This document shows, piece after piece, positions 1 through 6,734 of a DNA stretch of 7,972 nucleotides (positions are counted from its first letter, which is position 1; each line of letters begins with the position of its first letter). The notes below the pieces were generated by a model. The model was not told the DNA's origin. It saw only the letters and a program-made list of their open reading frames with translations, and did no database searches. The position numbers and the translations under genes are program-made. Source of the DNA: Bacteriovorax sp. UBA1852 (GTDB lineage Bacteria > Bdellovibrionota > Bacteriovoracia > Bacteriovoracales > Bacteriovoracaceae). The stretch spans positions 1 to 7,972 of the forward strand of contig DDIK01000133.1 of the NCBI GenBank assembly GCA_002338505.1, read 5' to 3'.

Positions 1-1225
1 TAAAATTAAAGACACTGTAGAAGATGGATCTCCTTATGACGAAGTCGCAGTTTTTTATCGCACAAACTCTCAGTCTCGATTAATTGAAGATGCCTTGAGA
101 AGTTCAAATATTCCATACCGAGTAGTTGGTGGAATAAAGTTCTATGAGCGTAAAGAAATTAAAGATCTCTTGGCCTATATAAGAATAGTAGTAAATGACA
201 AAGACTCTCTTGCTATTAGTCGTATTATCAATGTTCCTACTCGTGGAATTGGTGCAACGACAATTAGAAAAATCGAAGAAGAGGCAATGAAAGGTCAGAT
301 GACTCTGTGGGAAGTTGTTGGGAGGATTGTTGATAATCCAGAAGACTTTAAACACATAAGGCTTACTTCTCGAGTAAAAAACTCTCTTGCTCACTTTGTT
401 CAAATTATAACTGATGCAAAATTAGCAGACGAGACGGCCTCTCCGTCAGATGTTTTTGAAAAACTCTTATATGAGTCTGGTTACTGGGAAATGCTCAAGG
501 CTAAGAAAGATTACGAGTCTCAGGCGAGAATGGAGAACCTTCAAGAACTTGGTAATGCCATTTCTCAATTTGAAATGAGTGATCCTGACGCAAACTTACA
601 AGCATTCTTAGAAACGATAACCCTAGATCAGAGCTCACAGCAAGATGAAGACTCAAAGCTAGGTGAAGTGTCACTTATGACAATTCATGGAGCTAAGGGA
701 CTAGAGTTTAATCATGTTTTCGTAACAGGCTCAGAAGAAAATGTCTTTCCAAGTTATCAAAGTATGGAAAATGGTGATGAAGGAATAGAGGAAGAGAGAA
801 GATTATTCTATGTCGCAATGACAAGAGCAATGCAGAGACTCTATATATCTTTTGCTCAGGCAAGAATGCTATTTGGGCAACTCCGTTTTAATGGTCCTAG
901 CCGCTTCATTCACGAAATTCCAAATAAGTTCTATCACTGGGAAAAAGTTGGGGGAGGACGTCAGCAGTTCTTTGATGACGATAGTTCTGATGACTGGGAT
1001 GATGCCAGTGATCCAGAGTATGATGAGCCAGTTTACAGAGTAGAAACAAGGGCCCCGGCAAATAATAAGTATCCGAAAGGTTCTAAGGTTATTCACTCTC
1101 TATATGGAGAAGGGAAGATCTTGGCCTCTGAAGGGCCTTCTGGAGAAGAAAGGGTAACTATTCAATTTAGGGATGGCGCCAAGAAAAAGTTTATGGCGAA
1201 ATTTGCTCAGCTTACAGTCTTATAG
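1..1225 (+). CDS. pcrA: UvrD/PcrA-family ATP-dependent 3'-5' DNA helicase, C-terminal part (5' end outside window)
   Basis: This is the C-terminal 407 or so codons of a superfamily 1A helicase; the reading frame is open from base 2, so the gene begins upstream and the TTG at 95 is not the start. Visible are helicase motif IV (VFYRTNSQSRLIEDAL, about 47-97), motif V (TIHGAKGLEF, 680-709) and motif VI (EEERRLFYVAMTRA, 788-829, with the arginine that contacts ATP). The 2B-type segment lies between IV and V. An aspartate-rich linker follows (about 971-1024). The last 50 residues (1076-1222, HSLYGEGKI then VTIQFRDGAKKKF) match the Tudor-like tail that in PcrA/UvrD binds RNA polymerase. The family unwinds DNA in nucleotide excision and mismatch repair, rolling-circle replication, and removal of RecA or stalled polymerase. 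The Walker A region is not in the window. UvrD and PcrA cannot be told apart here; Rep is less likely because of the Tudor-like tail. The stop overlaps the convergent gene by 6 nt. Confidence 0.95.
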   Translation, partial: KIKDTVEDGSPYDEVAVFYRTNSQSRLIEDALRSSNIPYRVVGGIKFYERKEIKDLLAYIRIVVNDKDSLAISRIINVPTRGIGATTIRKIEEEAMKGQMTLWEVVGRIVDNPEDFKHIRLTSRVKNSLAHFVQIITDAKLADETASPSDVFEKLLYESGYWEMLKAKKDYESQARMENLQELGNAISQFEMSDPDANLQAFLETITLDQSSQQDEDSKLGEVSLMTIHGAKGLEFNHVFVTGSEENVFPSYQSMENGDEGIEEERRLFYVAMTRAMQRLYISFAQARMLFGQLRFNGPSRFIHEIPNKFYHWEKVGGGRQQFFDDDSSDDWDDASDPEYDEPVYRVETRAPANNKYPKGSKVIHSLYGEGKILASEGPSGEERVTIQFRDGAKKKFMAKFAQLTVL

Positions 1226-1885
1226 ATATCCATCAGTTATAAAATTATTAAATTCATCAATTGTAATTTGATTCTTTTGTGATTTCTTGCAAATGATCAT
1301 ATCTCTAATTTCAATAATTTTATTACCATACTTTTCAACTTGATAACTTTTCTTCTTAAAGTACTTACTCTTATTGTAAGTTGTCATAAAATCAGGGTCA
1401 ATTCCTACGATAAGATCAACTCTTTTGCGTGAGAGCATTTCAATTAACTGCTCGTCATTATTGACAGGGTTAATATGATATTCTTTTGGAATACTACTTT
1501 TTACATATCTCAAAAGAGATTCGTTTATGGCAACTTTATGATCTTTTTTATTATCATTTAAATCTGTTGCTTTAAGTTTATAAAAAAAGACAGGTGAATG
1601 GGTGAAGCTATCAGAGTGGATATAGTCATTCTTTTTAGATTCAAAAGCTATTATATCCATAGGAAATATGCACGAGTCTTTAGACTTTTGAAAATCTCTT
1701 ATTGATCTTCTGAAAGGATATATTTTTAAATCGAGATTACTTTTACTTGATATATCTTTAAGTAGAGGAACGTATTGACCTCCAAAGTCTTCAGATAACA
1801 CTTCGCTCAAGTAATATGAGTACATCGTTGCAGCCGAGCTGTTTAGTGTGTAGATGAATGTAGTGAAAAGAATAATATATTTCAT
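1220..1885 (-). CDS. exported solute-binding-protein-like protein (SBP_bac_3-like)
   Basis: A 221-residue protein is read from ATG at 1885. The frame can be extended to a TTG at 1927, but ATG gives a clean signal peptide at once: MKYIILFTTFIYTLNSSAA, with probable cleavage after SAA near residue 19. A TATACT box also lies between the two candidates, so ATG is preferred, although its Shine-Dalgarno is poor. The mature part has the pattern of small periplasmic proteins related to family 3 solute-binding proteins: a YPFRRSIRDFQKSKDSC segment (residues 56-72), a central HKVAINESLLRYVK segment, and KRVDLIVGIDPDF (154-166), which resembles the 'R-V-D-x-x-x-x' stretch of the second lobe. At 221 residues it is at the short end of the family. 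No permease or ATPase gene is adjacent, so it may be an orphan binding protein or sensor. The ligand cannot be named, and family membership is judged by pattern only. It converges on the helicase gene. Confidence 0.6.
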   Translation of the reverse strand: MKYIILFTTFIYTLNSSAATMYSYYLSEVLSEDFGGQYVPLLKDISSKSNLDLKIYPFRRSIRDFQKSKDSCIFPMDIIAFESKKNDYIHSDSFTHSPVFFYKLKATDLNDNKKDHKVAINESLLRYVKSSIPKEYHINPVNNDEQLIEMLSRKRVDLIVGIDPDFMTTYNKSKYFKKKSYQVEKYGNKIIEIRDMIICKKSQKNQITIDEFNNFITDGYL

Positions 1886-1904
1886 AAACCAAATTTTTTG
1901 TTTA

Positions 1905-1910
1905 AGTATA
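1905..1910 (-). promoter_or_regulatory. possible -10 box for the minus-strand exported protein
   Basis: On the minus strand this reads TATACT, one mismatch from TATAAT, about 20 nt upstream of the ATG at 1885. A transcript from it would have a leader of only about a dozen bases. No good -35 element is present at 16-18 nt, so this is a weak call. If real, it excludes the upstream TTG start at 1927. Confidence 0.25.
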
Positions 1911-1984
1911 CTGCAAACAAAGAACAATTCCAGAGGTTTTATTAACGTCTCAGTAGTGGAGTTCTTTTGTCGGTAATAAATGAC

Positions 1985-1996
1985 CGCGTAGACGCG
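1985..1996. repeat. GC-rich inverted repeat CGCGT-AG-ACGCG (possible operator)
   Basis: A perfect 5-bp inverted repeat with a 2-base centre sits in an otherwise AT-rich divergent intergenic region. It overlaps a second dyad, GTAG-ACGCGA-CTAC (1988-2001). Both cover the putative -35 of the downstream operon, where a regulator could bind. No run of T follows, so it is not an intrinsic terminator. Function is inferred from position alone. Confidence 0.35.
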
Positions 1997-2022
1997 ACTA
2001 CTTAAATCAATATAATTATAAT
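1989..2022 (+). promoter_or_regulatory. putative sigma-70-type promoter for the AsmA-like/mtnA operon
   Basis: Two perfect TATAAT hexamers lie back to back at 2011-2016 and 2017-2022. TAGACG at 1989-1994 matches TTGACA at four of six positions and lies 16 nt before the first hexamer. Transcription would start near 2023, leaving a leader of about 38 nt before the ATG at 2061. It is the only stretch that looks like a promoter ahead of the five-gene plus-strand run. Confidence 0.5.
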
Positions 2023-2050
2023 GTTAAACTATAGGTATAAACTAATGAAA

Positions 2051-2056
2051 TGAGGA
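2051..2056 (+). promoter_or_regulatory. ribosome binding site of the AsmA-like gene
   Basis: TGAGGA, with its GAGG core 5 nt before the ATG at 2061, is a good Shine-Dalgarno and fixes this start. The short ATG frame at 2021-2053 just upstream has no such site. Confidence 0.65.
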
Positions 2057-2060
2057 ATAA

Positions 2061-4373
2061 ATGCAGAAAAAATCGACAACGAAAATTGCCCTCTCACTCG
2101 GCCTATTATTTGTAATTATCGCTGGAGGTTTAGTTTTTGTTGCATCAAAAAAATTAAATCCACAAGAGTTAAGAAAACTTCTGATCACTCAAGTTGAGTC
2201 AAGTTTACCTAATGCAAAGGTTGAAGCTTCTGAAGTTGATTTGTCACTTGGAATATTTTCTTCATATTTAAAGTTAAATAAGTTTCAAATCAATCTTAAG
2301 GACAATAAACAAAGTCCAGTTTTTAAAGTGAATAATTTAAGTGTTAGAGTTCCTATTTGGGCAATCGTTTTTGGGGGAGCAAAAATAGTTATTGATATTG
2401 AAGGTCCTGAGCTTGATTATATCGAAACCAAAAATAGCTCTAATATCTTAGCACTATTGAAGAAGCCTTCTAAGCGCCCCGCGCCCAAATCATCCTCAAC
2501 AGTAGAGGATAGGGCTAAGAAGGATGAGGGTCTTAATGGGAAAGATCTCATTATTCCTGGATTTGTTGCTAGTAGTAATATTGATATTAAAATTACGAAT
2601 ATGAGAATTGCTTATAAACTCAAAGATTCTACCTCTGGTAAGCTGATAATAGAACGAACACTATTAAAGGATTTAGGGATTTCAACCACAACAGCCTTTG
2701 AGATTAAATCAAGTATTAATCTTTTTGAAAAAACAAAAAAGAGTACAAAGTTAAAGCTACTTGTTATTGGGGAGACAAAGCTTCAAGAATTTCTAAGTAA
2801 TAATCAAATATCGCTTAAGTCATCAGTGATGCTTAGAGATATCGAAACAACTTTGTTAAATCGTGATGTTGGCTCTATTTCGATTGATTCAGACTTAACC
2901 ATCACTAAAGATGTAGATATAGCGGGAAAGGTGAAAATTCTCCTGGAGCAAAGAGACTTTGCTTCATTCTTAATTAATAAAGATAAGAAAAAGTTACAGT
3001 TAAAAAGTATAAAGTCTAATTTACCTTTGTTAGAGCTGTCTGAATTGGCATTGAAGCCCGGAGTGCTACCTGTAAAATTTGATAAGAATCACTTTCTTAC
3101 GATCGAAGGTGATATTGGTATTCTTCCAAAGATTGAACCAAAGCTGACTCTGAATCTAGAAAAACCCCTTGTTGTAGATAGTGGGGTTGTTGAGGTGAGT
3201 AGTGTACTTAACGCAAAGTATGAGGGACCTAATTTTTCGCTTGTTTTTGATAATGATGTTTGGTCAGGAAAAGCTATCGTCAATATAAGTGGTGTAGCGG
3301 ATCTTAATAATTTGAATATTTCTAAAATGGCGCCTGTTAAGACTCAGGTCAAGATTAGAGATATCGTTATTCCTCAGGAGATTTTCAAAAATGCTCAGAA
3401 AAAAGAGGAACCTCAGGCATTAGATAAAGCAGAGGTCTCTAAGAATAATAAGGCCAAACAAGTCACTGAAAAAAATAAAGAAAAGTTACCTAGGTTACCA
3501 ATAGCATTTGATTATTCTACAACATTCGAAAATGTAAATATCAACGGTGCTACAGTCAAGGGTGAGTTGAGTGCAAATGGGCGCAATGATTTGATTAATA
3601 TAAATTCAAAAAACTTAATGGTCGATAAGGGCCTCTTAAATATTTCTATAGAAACTAGAATCTTGGATTACGCTCTTAAAAATAAATTTAATATTGGAAT
3701 TACTGATCTTGATATTGCTAGTGCCCAAAACTTTTTACCAAAAGATACTGCGAAGGGAATAAGTGGAATTATTAAGGGGAAGATCGATGGAGAGTCACGA
3801 GGGAATAACTATGATGTAAATATTAACCTTGGTGTAAGTGATGGAGAGATAACTAAGATTGATGTCAAAAAAATCGTTGCTGGATATGTTGATTCAATAA
3901 GTAAGTATAGTAAATCTCTTACAAAGAAAGACCTTGAGATTGATGGAAAATTTAAGTCTTTAAAGCTGGTCGGAAACTTTAAACCAGCTCAGCATAGGTT
4001 TGATCATTTTTCGTTCATAGACAATAAGAAGAAAATCAAGCTCTATGGAAAAGGGTTAGTAAGGCTTAAAGGGAAAAGTAAAATGGGACTAGAGTTACAA
4101 GTTTTAGAAAAAAAGCTTCGATCTAAAGTCAATAATGAGATAGGTACAACACGTTTACCAGTAGACTTACTAGGTAAAGGCTATGAGTTAAAGCCTGATT
4201 ATTCTAAAACGATTTCCTATCTCACTAAAAAAGCCGCTAAGGCACAAGTCAAGAAACAGGGAAAAAAGCAACTTAATAAGCTTATTAATAAGCAACTTAA
4301 GAACAATAAAAATCTTAAGAAATTAATAAAGAAAGAAGATGTGAATAAGGTCTTGAAAGGATTGTTCCAATGA
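2061..4373 (+). CDS. AsmA-family envelope protein
   Basis: A 770-residue protein opens with MQKKSTTK and one membrane segment (about residues 8-28), so it is probably anchored in the inner membrane with the rest in the periplasm. The following segment (33-120) fits the AsmA N-terminus: LRKLLITQVESSLPNAKVEA, then short strands ending in the VPIWAIVFGGAKIVIDIEGP stretch. The body is a long series of alternating-polarity beta strands, as in AsmA/TamB/YhdP-type proteins, which form hydrophobic grooves and help carry phospholipids to the outer membrane or help outer-membrane assembly. The C-terminal region (about 485-720) has the AsmA-like order ending in TTRLPVDLLGKGYELKPDY. Two lysine-rich, low-complexity linkers interrupt it (135-160 and 445-475), and the last 50 residues are very lysine-rich and probably helical. 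It heads the operon; its TGA overlaps the ATG of mtnA by 4 nt. The family call is by pattern; the exact subfamily and cargo are unknown. Confidence 0.75.
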   Translation: MQKKSTTKIALSLGLLFVIIAGGLVFVASKKLNPQELRKLLITQVESSLPNAKVEASEVDLSLGIFSSYLKLNKFQINLKDNKQSPVFKVNNLSVRVPIWAIVFGGAKIVIDIEGPELDYIETKNSSNILALLKKPSKRPAPKSSSTVEDRAKKDEGLNGKDLIIPGFVASSNIDIKITNMRIAYKLKDSTSGKLIIERTLLKDLGISTTTAFEIKSSINLFEKTKKSTKLKLLVIGETKLQEFLSNNQISLKSSVMLRDIETTLLNRDVGSISIDSDLTITKDVDIAGKVKILLEQRDFASFLINKDKKKLQLKSIKSNLPLLELSELALKPGVLPVKFDKNHFLTIEGDIGILPKIEPKLTLNLEKPLVVDSGVVEVSSVLNAKYEGPNFSLVFDNDVWSGKAIVNISGVADLNNLNISKMAPVKTQVKIRDIVIPQEIFKNAQKKEEPQALDKAEVSKNNKAKQVTEKNKEKLPRLPIAFDYSTTFENVNINGATVKGELSANGRNDLININSKNLMVDKGLLNISIETRILDYALKNKFNIGITDLDIASAQNFLPKDTAKGISGIIKGKIDGESRGNNYDVNINLGVSDGEITKIDVKKIVAGYVDSISKYSKSLTKKDLEIDGKFKSLKLVGNFKPAQHRFDHFSFIDNKKKIKLYGKGLVRLKGKSKMGLELQVLEKKLRSKVNNEIGTTRLPVDLLGKGYELKPDYSKTISYLTKKAAKAQVKKQGKKQLNKLINKQLKNNKNLKKLIKKEDVNKVLKGLFQ

Positions 4374-5398
4374 TTGAAAAGATTCAGCCTCTAAAGTGGA
4401 AAGTCTCTCATCTTGAGCTGTTAGATCAGCGCTATCTTCCTTTGGAGGAAAACGTTGTAAAAATAACAACAGTAGAAGAATGCTATGATGCTATTAAGGA
4501 TATGATTGTTAGAGGTGCCCCCCTTATTGGCTCAACTGGAGCATATGGAGCTGTCTTATCAATTATTAATAATGGTGATTTTGAAAAAGATATTAAATTA
4601 TTGGAAAGTGCAAGGCCTACAGCTGTCAATCTTTCTTATGAACTTCATAAATGTTTAGAAATATATAGAAATTCGCATACTGAAGAACGCTTAGGTAAAA
4701 TCCTAGAATATGCAGACTTTCAATATAAGAAATTAGAGGAGCATAATTATAAAATGGCCGAAATAGCAATTTCGGAACTCGATAAGACCTTGTCTAAAAA
4801 ACAGTATAATATGATGACAATTTGTAATACAGGTTACCTCGCATGTGGAGAAATTGGTACCGCATTAGGAGTAATATCTGTTGCTCATAAGAAAAACAAA
4901 CTCATTAAAGCATATCCAACTGAAACTCGTCCTTATTTACAAGGCTCACGCCTTACCTGCTATGAACTTAGTAAAGAAGAGATTCCATTTGATCTAATTG
5001 TGGAAGGTGCTTTTTCTTATGTTTTAGAGAATAAAGATATAGATGCCATCTTTGTTGGAGCAGATAGAATAGCAAAGAATGGGGACACTGCTAATAAAGT
5101 AGGAACTTCAACTCTCTCAATCGTGGCAAAGCACTTTGGGGTTCCCTTCTACGTTGTTGCACCAACAAGCTCATTTGATCTAGAGAGTGAAACTGGAAAT
5201 GATATTGAAATTGAGATGCGTGATGAGAGTGAAGTGACAGCTATCTTTGGAAAGCAGATTTCTCCTCTAGGTACGAGAGCGCTTAACCCAAGTTTTGATA
5301 TCACTAGAAATGATCAGATAACAGGGATAATATGTGAAAATGGAATTATAAAGAACTTTGATGATGGCTCTTTAAGCGAGATTGTTAATGGGAAATAA
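4370..5398 (+). CDS. mtnA: S-methyl-5-thioribose-1-phosphate isomerase
   Basis: This 342-residue protein converts 5-methylthioribose 1-phosphate to 5-methylthioribulose 1-phosphate, the first isomerisation step of methionine salvage, in the cytoplasm. Family marks run in order: LLDQRYLP (17-24), MIVRGAPLIGSTGAYG (45-60), ARPTAVNL (81-88), ICNTG (151-155), ETRPYLQGSRLT (185-196), VGADRIAKNGDTANKVGT (229-246) and GVPFYVVAP (257-265). The two catalytic residues of the family correspond to Cys152 and Asp232, and both are present. Length is normal for MtnA. Small departures are TICN where THCN is usual, TSSFD where the family usually has a STID-like ending, and NPSFDIT for NPAFDVT. The start ATG shares ATGA with the stop of the AsmA-like gene; AAAGG lies 9 nt upstream. 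No other methionine-salvage gene is in the window, so a related sugar-phosphate isomerase specificity cannot be excluded. Confidence 0.9.
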   Translation: MIEKIQPLKWKVSHLELLDQRYLPLEENVVKITTVEECYDAIKDMIVRGAPLIGSTGAYGAVLSIINNGDFEKDIKLLESARPTAVNLSYELHKCLEIYRNSHTEERLGKILEYADFQYKKLEEHNYKMAEIAISELDKTLSKKQYNMMTICNTGYLACGEIGTALGVISVAHKKNKLIKAYPTETRPYLQGSRLTCYELSKEEIPFDLIVEGAFSYVLENKDIDAIFVGADRIAKNGDTANKVGTSTLSIVAKHFGVPFYVVAPTSSFDLESETGNDIEIEMRDESEVTAIFGKQISPLGTRALNPSFDITRNDQITGIICENGIIKNFDDGSLSEIVNGK

Positions 5399-6275
5399 AG
5401 CTTCAATTGATATAGGCTCTAATAGTTGTATTCTTCTTATTCTAGATAAGAATAATGAAGTACTATTTGAAGACTCACGCATAACGGCCTTAGGGAAAAA
5501 TCTTGATGATCAGCAGATGTTTCATGAAGACTCTATGAAAGACACCTATGAGGCTCTAGTCGATTATTCTAAGATATGTAGTGATCATGGAATTATGCAG
5601 GCAGGTGTTGTTATGACCGCAACGGAAGCCTCTCGTGTTGCTAAGAATGCAGATACTTTTTATCAAATGATTGAAGAGAGCCTGGGACTAAAGGTAAGGC
5701 TAATTTCTGGTAAAGAAGAGGCATACTATACTGCGATGGGTGTTTCTCGAATGTCAAAAATAGACTTTGAGAGATTTGTTATTATGGATATTGGTGGAGC
5801 GTCGACAGAGCTTATCGATATCACGAATAATCCCTTTTCAATTACAAATTCTGTCTCACTACCCGTAGGCTCTGTTAGGGCCACTGATTGGCTAGCAAAT
5901 GAAACTTTTTTAAACAAGATTGAAAATATTTTATCTCAAGAAGATAAAGAGAAGTATTCTCATTTACCTATTATTTGCGTTGCAGGAACAATGACTTCAA
6001 TAGCCTTAATGCTAAACTCAAAGAACTCATTTGATATGAATCTCATTAATAATACAGAAGTTAGTCTAGATCAATATATGAATAAGATAGAAGATCTACT
6101 TCAACAAGATGAAGAAAGTCTCAAGTCTTCTTATCCATTCCTAGGTAAGAGACTAGCCTCAATCAAAGGGGGCATAGAGGTTTCAAGTAATCTCTTTGAG
6201 AAGCTTAAGCCTAGTAGAATATACTTTTCAACCTATGGATTGCGCTATGGTACAATTCTTTCAGGTGATTTTTAA
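5388..6275 (+). CDS. Ppx/GppA-family phosphatase (short, single-unit form)
   Basis: The protein has 295 residues from ATG at 5388, which has GAG 7 nt upstream; the TTG at 5382 is in frame but has no spaced Shine-Dalgarno. The actin-like/ASKHA nucleotide-phosphate fold is clear: IDIGSNSCILLI (residues 7-18, phosphate loop 1), TATEASRVAKNADTF (77-91), LISGKEEAYYTAMGV (105-119, with Glu111 aligning with the catalytic glutamate of PPX), MDIGGASTELI (133-143, phosphate loop 2), LPVGSVRATDWL (158-169), VAGTMTSIALM (198-208) and YGLRYGTIL (283-291). Known members degrade inorganic polyphosphate or hydrolyse pppGpp to ppGpp. It lacks the C-terminal HD-type domain of the roughly 500-residue E. coli Ppx and GppA. 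Odd points are alanine in place of the third glycine of DIGGGST, and VAGT for GGT. It overlaps the end of mtnA by 11 nt. Substrate is undecided. Confidence 0.85.
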   Translation: MGNKASIDIGSNSCILLILDKNNEVLFEDSRITALGKNLDDQQMFHEDSMKDTYEALVDYSKICSDHGIMQAGVVMTATEASRVAKNADTFYQMIEESLGLKVRLISGKEEAYYTAMGVSRMSKIDFERFVIMDIGGASTELIDITNNPFSITNSVSLPVGSVRATDWLANETFLNKIENILSQEDKEKYSHLPIICVAGTMTSIALMLNSKNSFDMNLINNTEVSLDQYMNKIEDLLQQDEESLKSSYPFLGKRLASIKGGIEVSSNLFEKLKPSRIYFSTYGLRYGTILSGDF

Positions 6276-6279
6276 GGAG
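6274..6279 (+). promoter_or_regulatory. strong ribosome binding site of the cNMP-fold gene
   Basis: AAGGAG overlaps the stop codon of the Ppx/GppA gene and ends 8 nt before the ATG at 6288. It is the strongest Shine-Dalgarno in the operon, so this small protein may be made at higher level than its neighbours. Confidence 0.7.
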
Positions 6280-6287
6280 CTCAAACT

Positions 6288-6734
6288 ATGATAGTCCCAT
6301 ATGAACCACATCCAGTACAAAAAGATACCGTTCTTTTTAAAGAAGGGATGAAGCATGACTACATCTATCTTGTTAAATCAGGAGATGTCGTTATATTAAA
6401 GGAGAATGCTGGACGTGTAACACCGGTTAAGTACTGTGGGGAAAAAGATTTCATAGGCCTTAATGACCAATTTGTTCCTATGTGTAAATCAAGTGCAGTT
6501 ACTCTTGGTTTTACAGAGGTTATACCGCTTCCAAAGTCTGATGTGAGAGAGATTTTAGAAAACTCACCAAAATGGATTAACTTACTTCTTCACACACTCA
6601 CAGATCGCTTAGAAGATAGTGTCAATTTTGTTTCAGAACACTTTATCACAGAAGAGTTTGAAGACTATGATGGAGAATTTACAGAAGAAGTCGAAATTAG
6701 ACTTAGAAAAGTTCTTAAGGATTATCAAGGATGA
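6288..6734 (+). CDS. small protein with a degenerate cyclic-nucleotide-binding (CRP-like) fold
   Basis: In this 148-residue cytoplasmic protein the first 100 residues follow the cNMP-binding beta-roll pattern: DTVLFKEGMKHDYIYLVKSGDVVILKE (residues 13-39), GEKDFIGLND (51-60), and a closing TEVIPLPKSDVREILENSPK segment (76-95) before a helix LLLHTLTDRLEDSV. The phosphate-binding cassette is not kept. Where CRP has Gly-Glu and later Arg-Ser, this protein has Gly57-Leu58 and Lys67-Ser68, so ordinary cAMP or cGMP binding is doubtful. There is no helix-turn-helix domain; instead the tail (116-135) is strongly acidic, followed by a basic helix. It is a stand-alone sensor or adaptor candidate rather than a transcription factor. 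It lies 12 nt after the Ppx/GppA gene and overlaps the lipoprotein gene by 4 nt (ATGA). The fold call is fairly good; the role is unknown. Confidence 0.7.
   Translation: MIVPYEPHPVQKDTVLFKEGMKHDYIYLVKSGDVVILKENAGRVTPVKYCGEKDFIGLNDQFVPMCKSSAVTLGFTEVIPLPKSDVREILENSPKWINLLLHTLTDRLEDSVNFVSEHFITEEFEDYDGEFTEEVEIRLRKVLKDYQG

Noticed and set aside
95..97. TTG at 95 as the start of the helicase
   Set aside because: The frame is open to the left edge, and the codons upstream encode conserved helicase motif IV, so the gene begins outside the window.
869..1096. Minus-strand open frame inside the helicase gene
   Set aside because: It lies opposite strongly conserved helicase and tail codons and has no recognisable protein features; it is an antisense shadow.
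1160..1200. TGGCGCCA palindrome followed by A-rich sequence as a terminator for the minus-strand gene
   Set aside because: The palindrome has no loop and lies within the helicase tail codons; it is not a plausible hairpin terminator.
1886..1927. TTG start at 1927 for the exported protein
   Set aside because: It would put 14 residues before a clean signal peptide and lies upstream of a possible -10 box; the ATG at 1885 fits better.
2021..2053. Ten-codon upstream frame (ATG at 2021 to TGA) as a leader peptide
   Set aside because: It begins within or next to the -10 boxes, probably before the transcript starts, and has no ribosome binding site.
2468..2540. Lysine-rich linkers of the AsmA-like protein as signs of frameshift or insertion
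   Set aside because: The frame stays open with normal codons on both sides; such linkers are common between beta-strand blocks of these proteins.
5382..5387. TTG start at 5382 for the Ppx/GppA gene
   Set aside because: No spaced Shine-Dalgarno; the ATG two codons later has one and places the first strand of the fold normally.
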